Shown in pieces: positions 49,201 through 56,146 of a DNA stretch of 64,000 nucleotides (position 1 is the stretch's first letter; the number at the start of each line of letters is the position of its first letter). The notes under the pieces were generated by a model. It had not been told where the DNA came from, did not search any database, and was given only the letters and a program-made list of their open reading frames with translations. This stretch comes from Plutella xylostella (Eukaryota; Arthropoda; Insecta; Lepidoptera; Plutellidae): the NCBI RefSeq assembly GCF_932276165.1, contig NC_063999.1, forward strand, positions 1,738,501 through 1,802,500, read 5' to 3'. The position numbers were made by a program, and so were the translations under genes.

Positions 49201-52200
49201 CTATAACCGCCAACCAAATCAAGATCTAGAACTCATCAAGAAGATCCTAGATCTAAAACTAAGTCCTAGAAACACCTTCCTAGACCCCCAGTTCCTAGTA
49301 GTGAGACGATGGGCCAACAACACGGAGCCTGTTGTAGACCATTCTGATGATGAAGTGGATTCGTGTTATTATAGGAGTCAAAACGCCGCACTTTATGTTT
49401 GCAATGATGTGGTAAGAAAGCATAACAGTTAAAATTTTATGAGTAATAACGTTATGGTAAACTTTCTAATGGTTAATGTTGTGCGATTGTGTTTTAAAGT
49501 ATTAATTTAACATCTCTATTTCAGAGAGGAGTCATAAAAGCTGATAATGACAGCCATTACTTCATACATCCTTTACCAGAAAGGTTTCACAACGATGATG
49601 GAAAGCACCACGTTATAGTCAAAAGATCTCCAACTGATCGAAATAACAATGATCAGTCGAATCAAGAAAACACATGTGTAGAAAGTACAGATTTAGACAA
49701 ATTCAATAACAACCCATCTCAAATTTGGACAAAACACAGGCGGAAAAGAGAAGCGAGACAAAGCACAATAGAAAGTGAAAGAAATAGTTTAGAGAAACTT
49801 AAACTAGACTTAGCTCATAGGAATAGAACAATTAGTACATTTATTAACAAATTAGATTCAATACAAAACAGGCAAAGAAGAGCCGTTTTACCGGCGATAT
49901 TCGTCGAAACAGCTGTATTTGTCGACAGAGACTTGTACAAGCACATGACTGTAAACTTTCCCAAAGACACTGAGAGAGAACTGATAAGATTCGTCCTGGC
50001 AATGATAAACGCTGTGCAATTGCTGTACCACGACTCATCGTTGGGGAGACCAGTGAATTTCATCCTTAAGAGACTGGAGATCCTTCACGAAGACCCGGCT
50101 AATTTGAAGAGACCTCACGACATTGACAGGTTCCTGAGTAACTTCTGTACATGGCAAAGGCTGGAGAATCCTCCGGGTGATACCGATCCCTTGCATTGGG
50201 ACCACGCGCTCATTTTGACAGGGTTGGATCTGTATGTTGTGAGCAAGAACGGCAAAGTGAGCAGCCAAGTTGTTGGTACGTAAATTTAAGTATACAAAAT
50301 CCTAGATGTATGATACTCTTGCTAATGGACACAGGACACTTAAATAGGGTTCAATAACATTTATAACTTCAATATTACGCCACTAAGTCATAAAGCTAAA
50401 TCACCTAGTTACTGACATGCATCAGGGCATTATAAGCCATTCTGTTAAATTCGCTCCACCTGTATTGAACGAACAGTAACACCATTTACTTGTAATCGCT
50501 AGTGTAGTAAGATTACTCAACGTCAATAAAGATATTTCCCTCTTTAGTAATAATTTCCGACATTCATAGTAATCTCCCGCACATTGAAGAAATCATGTTA
50601 ATATTATAATGATGATGGGAGAAAGTTGGAGGAAAGTAATCACATCAAATACCTAAATGTGTATCAAGTAGCTCTACTAATATATTCCGTTGACGCAGTT
50701 ATTTATATTCGATTAAATAAGTTAACTAATAATAGATTAGCATAATAATATCGACTGTAGCAATTAACAATGTCGTAAGTGAAAAACCGCTACTTTTCAG
50801 TAGAGCCGTTTTAAGTTTTAAATATGACTAAAATAGTTCTAAAATTTACATAACTCTATCTATCTTAACCAAATTCGGCATGGTGACTTAGTTTTAAATG
50901 TGCTACAAGGTAGTAAGATAAAAAGTTAGCATTTTTGATAGGAAAGGTGAAAAAAGGCACATGTGACATTATTAACCGTCAAATCCCAGATTAACTTTGT
51001 CGGAAGAGTTAGATCCAACAATGTTAACTGGACTTGGTATTATAAATTTTGTTGGTAGTGGGAGATTCAACAATGTTCACTGAACTTAGTACTCAAAATT
51101 TTGTCGGAAGTGGGAAATCCTGCTATTTTAAGTGGACTTTATATTCTTTACGATGTCGGATTTATGCTTTCCTGAATAAATTTTTCCATGAAAATTTTAG
51201 TTTTCCATTATTTTGTTTCTATTTTCTAAGATAAATTTTAGTAATCAATTATAATAATGCAACGATAATCTGCTTATAGTTCTAGACACAAAACTGAATG
51301 TCGCAGTTTCTTAAGGCATGCTAAGAACGGGAAATTCGGGAAACTTCGTCACATATTCTCCTCGGCCATTCCTCAGAGCCTGAAGACAAAAGTCTTCAGC
51401 CAGTGAGTCCTGCCAGTGAGGACGTATGTTGCAGAGACCTGGACACTGACGGTAGGACTGGTCTACCGATTTCAAATCGCTCAGCGTGCTATGGAGAGAG
51501 CTATGCTTGAGGTTTCTTTGATAGATCGTATCAGAAATTAGGTTATCCGTCAGAGGACTACGGTTACCGACATAGCTGTCAAAATATGCAAGCTGAAGTG
51601 GCAGTGGGCTGGTCATATCTGCCGAAGAATCGATAACAGTTGGGGTAGACGAGTTCTCGAGTGGAGACCACGAACAGACAGACGCAGGGTGGGACGCCCT
51701 CCTGCCTGCTGGACCGTAGGCGGGTAGCCGGTTGGAGGAGGAAGTCCGAGAACCGAGTGTTGTGGCGCTCATTGGGAGAGGCTGCAACTGAGATTTACCA
51801 ACTCCTCAATGAGTGCTGGTATTGCGGTACAGTGCCAGGTAACTGGAACGGAGCGGTCATAGTTCCTTTGCATAAAAACAAAGGCTCTCTCCAGGTCCGC
51901 AACATTCACCGTGGCATCAGCCTCTTAAGTATCGTTGATTCTGTATGCAAAAATATTGATTGAAAGGGTATATAGGGAGACAGAGAATAAAAAATCTTGG
52001 ATGTGTTGGCATGGTATTTGAAGAAAGGGAATGGGATTTGTGGATTACGATCTTATCACTACGTATAACGTCACAGATAGGTCCTGGCTTAACAGAGTTC
52101 TGTGCCTTCTTGGATTTAGGAAATGCTTTTATAGTAAGGAGGAATGATTTGTGGGACACAATGTCCGTTTATGGAGTGGACAGCCAATTGACGCGACCAC

Positions 52201-55200
52201 TGGGATCCCTTTAGGGACTTTAGCTTGCGTTAGGATAAATAGAGCCTACACTGACTGGTTTAGCATCCACAGGGGTGTTAAGCCCTGCTTAATGTGTGCT
52301 TCGCCTTGGGTGTTTCATTTATTTAAAGAAAGTTATGTTAGGGATATAAAAGATGATAAAGAGGATTGCGAATCGAAAAGTTACTTCTTAAGTGCATGCT
52401 GTACGCTGACAATTAAGTCTTACTATCATCGTCGGTAGAACAGCTGCAAAAATAAGTAATTTTCCGGTATGATGTTTAAAAATGAAGGGAATGAAAGGCG
52501 AAAGTAATGATTTTTGAAAGAGATGAAACGGTGACTGAGTGTAAGATCACGATAGAGAATTATAGATTACAGCAAGAGAATGAGTTTGTATTGTTTGGGT
52601 ATCCTGTTAACGAGAGATGTAAGGGGGTTATTGAAAGTGAAAGTGGGAAATCAGATAAATTTATTGGAGCCTGGAACTCTGTAATGAGGAGTCAGAAAGT
52701 GTCTCAAAAAGCTCGTTTGGATGCTCATGAGAGTGTTGTTCCCTACGCTGATGTCATTTATTATTGTTATCACTAAAGATCTAGCATACTCGTATCCTTG
52801 CAGCTGTACAGTAAGATGCCGAGAAACCTGCAGGTTACAGTGCACATGACTGCACTAGTTCATCTTCAAATCCAATAGGAATTTTACTGACGGTTGTTAT
52901 CCAAAAAACAACAAATAAATAATAAAATATCGGTACCTATAAACATACAGAATGTAAAAGCAATGCTCCTGAAATCATGAACCACGTGCTCCTTCAGTCC
53001 AACTAAAAAAGTCTAAGGGACATACCTACGCAAATTAAATTTTTTTTCAGTTTACCATACAGAATTACCTACTCTGGAATATTATGAGTATGTATGGGAT
53101 TTCTAAAGATGTGAGTGTTCAATTAAAGTAAACTATTTTTGCAGATACCAGAGCTTTTGACTGTTTTTGAAAAATCTGCCCTTAATAAATTTACAGTAAG
53201 AGGCCTTCCTTACTAGGCCATGGTCACATCAGCAACTACGTATCCAAGCAGTAGGTATATTGAAATGTATGGTATTAGCGACGATGCCACACCGTCGCCA
53301 AGTGAGTTAGGTACCATAAATTTCAATACTTACAGTTAGGAGACGTTGCTGGTAACGCGGTCAATGAGGTTCTAGTAAGGCTGGGCTCTAACTTTTATAG
53401 AGAGCCGGTCGAGATTTTACAACGTTAACAGAAAATAATGGTACATTGTACCACATCCAACTCAATAGTTTAACATTATGTACAAATAACAAGGTCGGTT
53501 CTTCCATATCCGACAATCACAAGGGAAAGAAGAACAAATAATAAAGTCGGTAATACCATATACAACAGTAGTACTTGAAACGCAAGCAAGTAACAATGTG
53601 GGATGTGGTACATCCGACTCAAAATTAAAATAATGCGCAGTTAATACTGTTGGATGTGCCGTTTGCTACAATGTTACCTGTTCAGTACTGTTTATACAAC
53701 TTCCATACGAACAATTTTATAAAATATTAATTGTTAAAAAAAAATACATTGTATGAAGCAAGCATGTTAATGTGAGATGCTATAAAAATATTTATTTGTT
53801 TAATTGTATCCGTTTTAATGGATCATGTTTGTACACAAATCTTCAAATTCTGTCATACATTGTCTTGAGATCTTTACCCGTTCCTTGATACACTAAGTCT
53901 ACCATTATTTAGAGCAAGACATTATAGTTTCATTATTTTTATAAATTAATTGATCTTAAAGACCACATAATAAAATTGTATAACGCAACTTGGGCTCCTC
54001 CCGCTAACATGGCGGGAAGTGGTAGATACGACCGGCCGTCCCGCTCGCCCGCCCCGGGAACAGTGTCGCAACATACTTACCGACAGTGTTAAGCGGTCGC
54101 CATGAACAGATCCGACTTTTTTCCACAAGAAAAATCGGGAAATATTCATAATTACGAGCTGAAACTTTCCTAACACCTTCCTTATTGATATTATGACCTT
54201 CTAGTGCAATAAACTGAAAAATGGCCAAAAGTCAGTTACGACATTGTTAATTGCTACAGTCGATATAGAGTAGATAGTCCTTATGTATAGCGCACGGGTT
54301 TGTAGTGGGGTAACGGATAAGGTCTAGTGGTAGCATACAGGGTGTTGCAAAAAGAGGTATACTAAGCCGAAACCTGTTAAGGCCTAATTTCACACCATTC
54401 GGTTAGGTTAAAAATACCTCGGTTTGGTTACATGTTGGACCGTTAAGGTTAGTGAGTGTCCCACCATGCTAAATCACAGGGTTAACTCCCTTGATCGGGT
54501 GATAAACTTGATTGCTGCTGTGGGGTTCCGCTAAGACTTGGTTAAGACCGGTAACCAGGCAACGGGTTGTTTACTTGTCACTCATTCTGTCAAGATTCAA
54601 GATGGAAAAGTGAACAGAGCCTTTGATAAACAATATACGAACTAGATGTTGTGTGACATAAAAAATGAAGCGAAATACTGTCTGGGTTTTATATAATGTC
54701 AAACCGAGATAAAAGTTTAAATTTAATGTCCTAACCTAACTTGGAACCGCAATATAGAAACACAAATAGATGGCCCTACCTGGAAATCGAACCCGGGATC
54801 CCTGGGTGATGAAGCTGAGCTTCTACCACTAGACCACAGACGTAGATTCAAGAAGTTAAACCTCATGACTTAATGAGAACTATCGAATTAAGTGAAAAAT
54901 CTTCTAACTAAATATTTTAAAATAAGACCTTACTTAGAAATTGATATGTTATTTCCCGAGAAGTTTCTTTTGCACTGACACTCCATCTTGTTCGTTGTAT
55001 TGTTTTTCAAAGGGCATGGCGTAATAATATTATTTTCAATGACGGATGTCAAAAAACAACCTCGGTAGAAATAGTAACCATGGCAACCTCTAAACCAAAA
55101 AGTTTGGTTGTTTGAGGTTTTTTGAAATCACAGAGACATAGACAACAAATTTCAATGAATATGACAGAATATTGAGTGAAGTGTGAGGGAAATGAGTGAA

Positions 55201-55591
55201 TGATAGACATAATGCTGGATTTATGAATGGTCTGTTAGATTTTCGTCGTGGGACTCATCCAGTTAACAAGGGTAATAATCCTTAAACGCGTCGTCAGCAA
55301 ATCCGTTATTGAGACTGTAACTAACAGAATCATGAGAAACCAGGTCTAAGCATGTTACATCAAAGCCCAAAAATTAAATCAGAATGTCAAAATTCGCAAA
55401 AAAAACTATAGAAACTTTATGGGTCACGGTTTTTTTATACTAACATCCTGTATTTGTTAAATAATGTGTACAATTATTATTCCAGGGTTGGCACCAGTAG
55501 CCGGGATGTGTACAGTGACCAGCAGCTGCACGGTGAACGAGGGGAGACACTTCGAGAGCGTCTATGTGGTCGCTCATGAAATCGGACACAA
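19227..55591 (+). CDS. ADAMTS-like metalloprotease with prodomain (gene 3), 5' part
   Basis: Exons at 19227-19307, 47268-47340, 49146-49411, 49525-50275 and 55486-55591 give the first 425 residues; the rest lies outside. Residues 1-20 are a signal peptide. Residues ~50-258 are a prodomain with C125-Y-Y-R, C137 and C191 and several dibasic clusters, including R-R-K-R (212-215) and the furin-type R-Q-R-R (256-259). The catalytic domain starts A260-V-L-P-A-I-F-V-E-T-A. The last exon ends A-H421-E-I-G-H425 and splits the next codon (AA|, so Asn or Lys), as expected before an L-G-M-x-H-D exon. It should be a secreted extracellular-matrix protease kept latent by its propeptide. Intron 1 is about 28 kb and joining exon 1 to exon 2 rests on phase and sense only. 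Confidence 0.72.
19525..19640 (+). repeat. SINE remnant
   Basis: Box B-like ggttcgatccccagc followed by ggggcagatatttggtcttg and gtgctgtatcacacaact. The box A half is lost. Confidence 0.5.
19658..19777. repeat. Palindromic MITE family J
   Basis: agggtgggtttcaccattta at the left, taaatggtgcaacccaccct at the right. The arms continue through ctttaactattacaaacgtc. Confidence 0.85.
20146..20719. repeat. Interspersed repeat family P
   Basis: Starts agggttccgtagccaaaatg, includes ggaacccttatagtttcgtc and a (TCCGTCTG)n run, and ends tgcgcgagcccgactcgcac then ttggccgg. The ends carry inverted agggttccg/cggaaccct. A partial copy is at 21523-21583. No coding content. Confidence 0.75.
20867..21130. repeat. 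MITE family D, copy 1
   Basis: Inverted ends tatacagtgtgtctggtcaa and ttgaccagacacactgtata. The inner arms carry ccgaaaggaggtgactcagg and its inverse ctgagtcctttcgg. Confidence 0.8.
21523..21583. repeat. Partial copy of repeat P
   Basis: aagggttccgtagccaaatt and aaaacggaactgaatcgcac. Middle of the family missing. Confidence 0.55.
21944..22065. repeat. Palindromic MITE family K
   Basis: agggcgtcttgcataacaaa at the left and tttgttgtgcaagacgccct at the right. The centre is a near-perfect tgctctgaca/tgtcagagca stem. Confidence 0.85.
22478..22628. repeat. Palindromic MITE family L
   Basis: gccaatttctccatagtcgg and taaccgactatggcgaaatt are inverted. The central sequence is unrelated to the other families. 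Confidence 0.75.
22785..22910 (+). repeat. LINE 3' tail
   Basis: cacttccctatcttttgctc, cctgcaggtggactggtaga, tagcattaagtccacctgat, tgcaataaaagtatac. The same tail is inverted at 12130 and direct at 32513. Confidence 0.6.
22911..24560. other. Gene 3 intron 1 filler
   Basis: No gene. Seen here: a small inverted pair atgtcagttggat (23213) and atccaactgacat (23291), possibly a MITE remnant, and a (GGA)n run at about 23727. Confidence 0.35.
24596..24639. repeat. Perfect 19-bp stem, 6-nt loop hairpin
   Basis: gagtccgcgttgttctatg (24596-24614) is followed after ccaaac by its exact reverse complement (24621-24639). It is G+C-richer than its surroundings and weak pairing continues outward (ggtaccaccc against gcgtggtgta). 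Confidence 0.85.
24660..26350. other. Gene 3 intron 1 filler
   Basis: A+T-rich sequence, with T-runs near 24811 and 24920. No coding region or clear repeat end recognised. Confidence 0.35.
26357..26526. repeat. MITE family B, diverged copy
   Basis: accgagtaatgaaaaaattc at the left and a tgctagtgagtat end at the right, with the family segment tttttagttggtaatattct. Confidence 0.55.
26817..27062. repeat. MITE family E, copy 1
   Basis: tacagtcgtcgaaatataat then aggcccgtttggacagct, inverted at the right as agctgtccaaacgggcct and ttggacgactgta. Copy 2 is at 35630. Confidence 0.85.
27664..27910. repeat. MITE family B, copy with worn left end
   Basis: The right half is well kept (tagttggtaatatcctgatg to ttttcattgcccgtgagtgt). 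The left end is only faintly recognisable (acgtaatgaaataatg). The 98-codon ORF at 27513-27809 spans its edge and is not a gene. Confidence 0.6.
28279..28520. repeat. MITE family D, copy 2
   Basis: tacagggtgttgcaaatagg and cccgaaagggggtgcctcag on the left. Inverted gttcagaatgaccgcctgag and ccctatcggcttttataccc on the right. Confidence 0.7.
28782..28955. repeat. Palindromic MITE with TGCAGT subrepeats
   Basis: agggtctagacaggcggacc on the left, ggtccgtctgtctagctaga then cccttag on the right. The arms are built of repeated TGCAGTT/AACTGCA units. Confidence 0.8.
28956..29771. other. Gene 3 intron 1 filler
   Basis: No supported feature. The open frame 29508-29945 begins here by chance and its second half is only the LINE tail at 29772. 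Confidence 0.4.
29772..29952 (+). mobile_element. LINE RT C-terminal fragment
   Basis: Encodes L-E-W-R-P-R-T, R-W-T-D-D-L-R-R-V-A-G-S-G-W and E-A-Y-V-Q-Q-W-M-I-I-G, then the GATGATGAT-type tail. One of the cleanest 3' ends of this family. Confidence 0.75.
29953..31485. other. Gene 3 intron 1 filler
   Basis: A+T-rich. Short open frames only, none with a recognisable domain. Confidence 0.35.
31486..31805 (-). mobile_element. LINE RT C-terminal fragment with (GAGT)n tail
   Basis: Minus-strand frame with L-R-W-F-G-H-V-E-R-M, G-R-P-R-Y-R-W-R-D-E-V and N-W-R-E-L-A-R-N-R, typical of the C-terminal end of RTE/Jockey-type reverse transcriptases. It differs from the 29772 family. The (GAGT)n run at 31486-31504 is the 3' microsatellite tail. 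Confidence 0.7.
32116..32611 (+). repeat. Repeat C and a LINE 3' tail
   Basis: 32116-32316 is family C (gctgtttccgcgagcttcgc to ttcgcataatattag). 32513-32611 is the ggtagagaatgctcttagca LINE tail with ataaataaataa. Confidence 0.65.
32612..33796. other. Gene 3 intron 1 filler
   Basis: No gene or repeat end recognised. A short inverted pair ccatggaagtaatg/cattacttccatg-like (32872-32902) is present. Confidence 0.35.
33797..33974. repeat. Palindromic MITE family F
   Basis: agggtgcttacatagagaat on the left and attctctatgtaagcaccct on the right. The inner arms pair through acctgtaccggtaacc and gcgctcac. Confidence 0.85.
34561..34728 (-). repeat. Short interspersed repeat family C
   Basis: gttactctttcacgccaaaa to gcgaagctcgcgggaacagc. 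Confidence 0.65.
34729..35629. other. Gene 3 intron 1 filler
   Basis: A+T-rich. A LINE-tail-like piece with tctccaacaaactggttcta lies at about 35470-35550. No gene. Confidence 0.35.
35630..35882. repeat. MITE family E, copy 2
   Basis: tatagtcgtcgaaatatgta and tgcccgtttggacagc on the left, gctgtccaaacgggcttatt on the right. The interior is inverted relative to copy 1 at 26817. Confidence 0.85.
36343..36420. repeat. MITE family D, half copy
   Basis: tacaaggtgctgcaaaagtc and ccgaaagggggtgactcaga. The inverted partner is absent. Confidence 0.5.
36450..37850. mobile_element. Foldback-like element 3
   Basis: Left arm (about 36450-36740) is a degenerate array around caccaaa/ccaaa (aaacggataaatcaccaaat, atcaccaaaaaaatatat). 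Right arm (about 37580-37850) carries the inverse (gatttggtgatgatttatcc, tttatttggtttg, ataatttggtt). A smaller hairpin at 36810-36895 (gaatttgcgcgatg/catcgcggcaaattc) and a LINE fragment lie between. The exact ends and target duplication were not found. Confidence 0.45.
36976..37404 (-). mobile_element. LINE RT C-terminal fragment
   Basis: Minus frame with K-L-K-W-Q-W-A-G-H-I-C-R-R-T and V-L-E-W-R-P-R-T-G-K-R-S-V-G-R-P. The plus strand starts with an (ATC)n run. A short unrelated A-rich piece at about 37072-37102 interrupts it. Confidence 0.7.
37851..38840. other. Gene 3 intron 1 filler
   Basis: A+T-rich, no gene recognised. Confidence 0.35.
39065..41959 (-). pseudogene. LINE ORF2: AP endonuclease plus reverse transcriptase, two in-frame stops
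   Basis: One continuous frame from 41959 down to 39065, broken only by TAA at 40921-40919 and TGA at 40570-40568. The endonuclease region has N-I-Q-G-L, I-T-E-H-H-L, S-V-Y-R-P-P, V-V-G-D-F-N-I-D and S-D-H motifs. The reverse transcriptase has F-R-P-V-S-V-L-P, D-L-S-K-A-F-D-C-V-D-H, G-V-P-Q-G-S-I-L-G-P and F-A-D-D. The frame overlaps ORF1 by about 43 nt. The first ATG (41872) lies after the N-I-Q-G motif, so initiation is not from a standard start. The stops make this copy unable to produce full-length protein, although the rest of the frame is undamaged, so it is young. Confidence 0.8.
41917..43107 (-). CDS. LINE ORF1 with coiled coil and SGNH-like C-terminal region
   Basis: 396 codons, intact. 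The N-terminus has a hydrophobic stretch, then a charged segment that could form a coiled coil (about residues 24-58, including M-A-M-L-Q-R-R-L-V-N-L-E). The middle is Pro/Ser/Thr-rich with imperfect repeats around A-C-N-D-E-P-A. The last ~190 residues have hydrophobic beta-strand-like segments including I-N-I-C-M-P-G-A-S-Y and T-L-V-L-L-I-G-N-S-L-D, which recall the G and N blocks of SGNH/esterase domains found in CR1-type ORF1 proteins. No zinc knuckle is visible. Starting at 43107 is uncertain and a later Met is possible. It should act in RNA or membrane binding during retrotransposition. Confidence 0.6.
   Translation of the reverse strand: MLSIPSLLFFVKYSILVLLVHKYEKDILVHRQDLSECNSYYEMNMAMLQRRLVNLESALNSTRTPYSGDKTTSPQMSAPLSGFNQSASPEQHQHPADSVLPTATQLHQLPSACPPDEIQPPTTTCNNEPAVATSSVLLTDTQLPPACALHVNEPAGTACNDEPATTVCNDEPAVPTSSPSPCDRSEIALSSTPSTCLLREAPYETIVFSDKLGSKMGHMLNDYLKQKVINICMPGASYNQIVDRILSGQYSANTTLVLLIGNSLDVTENDLIRCYDALSTMEIKKTIICAFPYSASRSHKQNTQIHELNMLIFNMTFGHREQMMYFDTNKFIHNFILTKSTLFVPKFYKRQIAKLLAYNIYDPVISSITEVGPTDTIVSSNTNVNLNCHARQEMSN
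43164..43345 (-). mobile_element. LINE 3' fragment with (CT)n tail
   Basis: A (CT)n run at 43164-43187, then agtccactgttggacatagg, and a minus frame R-W-T-D-D-L-R-K-V-A-G-S-R-G. It is a sister subfamily to the 29772 fragment, and the plus-strand counterpart near 9945-10062 has the same (GA)n tail. Confidence 0.65.
43600..43785 (+). mobile_element. LINE 3' fragment
   Basis: agagtggtggccaagaactg, cggtagacactggactagac and cagcagtgggcagatacggg, followed by an (ATG)n tail. A third subfamily of LINE end. Confidence 0.6.
44262..44410 (-). repeat. Orphan LINE 3' end
   Basis: A (CAAAGT)n start followed by tttttattcatcgtataaat and cttaggagaagaacggaggc. Same family as 17081-17240. Confidence 0.6.
44411..46567. 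other. Gene 3 intron 1 filler
   Basis: No gene recognised. ORFs of 64 to 96 codons are unsupported. A short inverted pair is seen near 44410-44500. Confidence 0.35.
46568..46733. repeat. MITE family D, copy 4
   Basis: gtatgccaaatgggggtgac on the left and ccctctttcggcatgtaata with ttttgcaacatctagta on the right. Confidence 0.55.
47486..49066 (-). mobile_element. Truncated LINE with 11-bp target duplication
   Basis: AGTATACTAAT stands at 47486-47496 and 49056-49066. Between them a minus-strand LINE runs from mid-reverse-transcriptase to a (GAA)n tail at 47497-47510. It is 5'-truncated. It lies in intron 2 of gene 3, antisense, leaving both exons intact. Confidence 0.85.
47532..49055 (-). pseudogene. 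LINE reverse transcriptase, truncated and internally deleted
   Basis: The upstream frame (to about 47914) has Y-R-P-I-S-L-L, G-F-R-P-G-K-S-C, F-V-D-L-S-A-A-Y-D-T-V, G-L-P-Q-G-S-V-L-A-P and F-L-Y-A-D-D. It stops shortly after A-A-E-Y-A-C-P. A second frame (47948-47532) supplies the C-terminal end with S-R-L-K-N-R-K-A-F and the Cys motif C-D-C-G-x5-M-E-H-L-L-S-C-P. The intervening part expected in Jockey-type enzymes is missing and the frame changes at about 47930-47950, so an internal deletion is inferred. Confidence 0.75.
50276..50929. other. Gene 3 intron 4, no feature seen
   Basis: A+T-rich, no repeat ends or coding recognised. Confidence 0.4.
51310..52780 (+). mobile_element. Two fused LINE reverse-transcriptase fragments
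   Basis: 51310-51790 is the K-L-K-W-Q-W-A-G-H-I-C-R-R family with stops. From about 51790 it continues abruptly as a different reverse transcriptase: W-N-G-A-V-I-V-P-L-H-K-N-K-G, then D-W-F-S-I-H-R-G-V-K-P and M-I-F-E-R-D-E-T-V-T-E-C, across several frames. Both are decayed. The junction suggests insertion of one into the other or a deletion. Confidence 0.6.
53212..53345. repeat. Imperfect palindrome
   Basis: tattgaaatgtatggta pairs with taccataaatttcaata, and gcgacgatg with cgtcgc. MITE-like but diverged. Confidence 0.45.
54337..54380. repeat. MITE family D, end only
   Basis: tacagggtgttgcaaaaaga then tatactaagccgaaacctg. The second half is not found. Confidence 0.45.
54700..54845 (-). repeat. 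tRNA-derived SINE
   Basis: On the minus strand, TGTGGTCTAGTGGTAGAAGC (box A) and GGTTCGATTTCC (box B) occur at tRNA-like spacing. They are followed by a non-tRNA body, and the acceptor-stem ends do not pair. Confidence 0.6.
54846..55485. other. Gene 3 intron 4, no gene seen
   Basis: A weak inverted pair lies at 55050-55130 (aaaaaacaacctc and ttgaggtttttt). Nothing else supported. Confidence 0.35.
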
Positions 55592-55684
55592 GTAAGTAAC
55601 TATTTGATCACGGGCCTTGCATTTGCCCAAAGGATAGGATTGCTTACTTACTTATATCGGTACTGGCTAAAAATTACATGCCGT

Positions 55685-55815
55685 TCAGATGGCGCATCGG
55701 TTAGTAACTATGACTCTTGTAAATAGGGTCCCGAAATCGATCTCCGACCGGGGCAGGTATTTGTTTAGACAAAGTCATAGATAGAGGAAGCTCATGTCCT
55801 ACAGTCTACAGTGTT
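55685..55815 (+). repeat. SINE remnant
   Basis: gatggcgcatcggttagtaa, tcccgaaatcgatctccgac and ggggcaggtatttgtttaga keep the order of a tRNA-type head followed by the shared SINE body. Confidence 0.5.
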
Positions 55816-56146
55816 TACGGGCTGTGTGTTTGTTTGTATTTAACAAATGCTAAATCTGCCTACCCCACAAGGGGTAAACACAAATGTCTGGGGGGACAAA
55901 CTTCACAACTGAAACTGAAGTCTTCAGTCAGCTGTTTTGTGCGTGTCATCGTTACGTCACGTTGTTCTGTTCTCTTGGTGTCTATGGTCAATCGGCATAA
56001 ATCGGTTAGTCGAGTTCCCATCACTAGTACCCAACCGTATTCTGAGAATTAAGTTCACAGACCAACTTTCGTTTTGACACGTAACTTTTAAATATCTGGG
56101 ACTGCTTTTAGGTTATTTTATTAGACGAAAATATTAACAAACAACA

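Larger units (their letters stand above)
50930..53700. mobile_element. Possible foldback-like element 4
   Basis: At 50995-51150 a unit of about 53 bp is repeated three times with divergence (tttgtcggaagagttagatc, tttgttggtagtgggagatt, tttgtcggaagtgggaaatc). At 53400-53690 loosely inverted matches occur (gcagttaatactgttggatg, catatccgacaatcac). The interior holds LINE debris. The ends are not defined. Confidence 0.3.

Noticed and set aside
50995..51150. Three-unit ~53-bp repeat as a CRISPR-like array
   Set aside because: Units are adjacent and diverged with no constant repeats separated by unique spacers, and the host is eukaryotic.
54780..54845. tRNA-like sequence on the minus strand
   Set aside because: The acceptor ends do not pair and a SINE-type tail follows; called a SINE.
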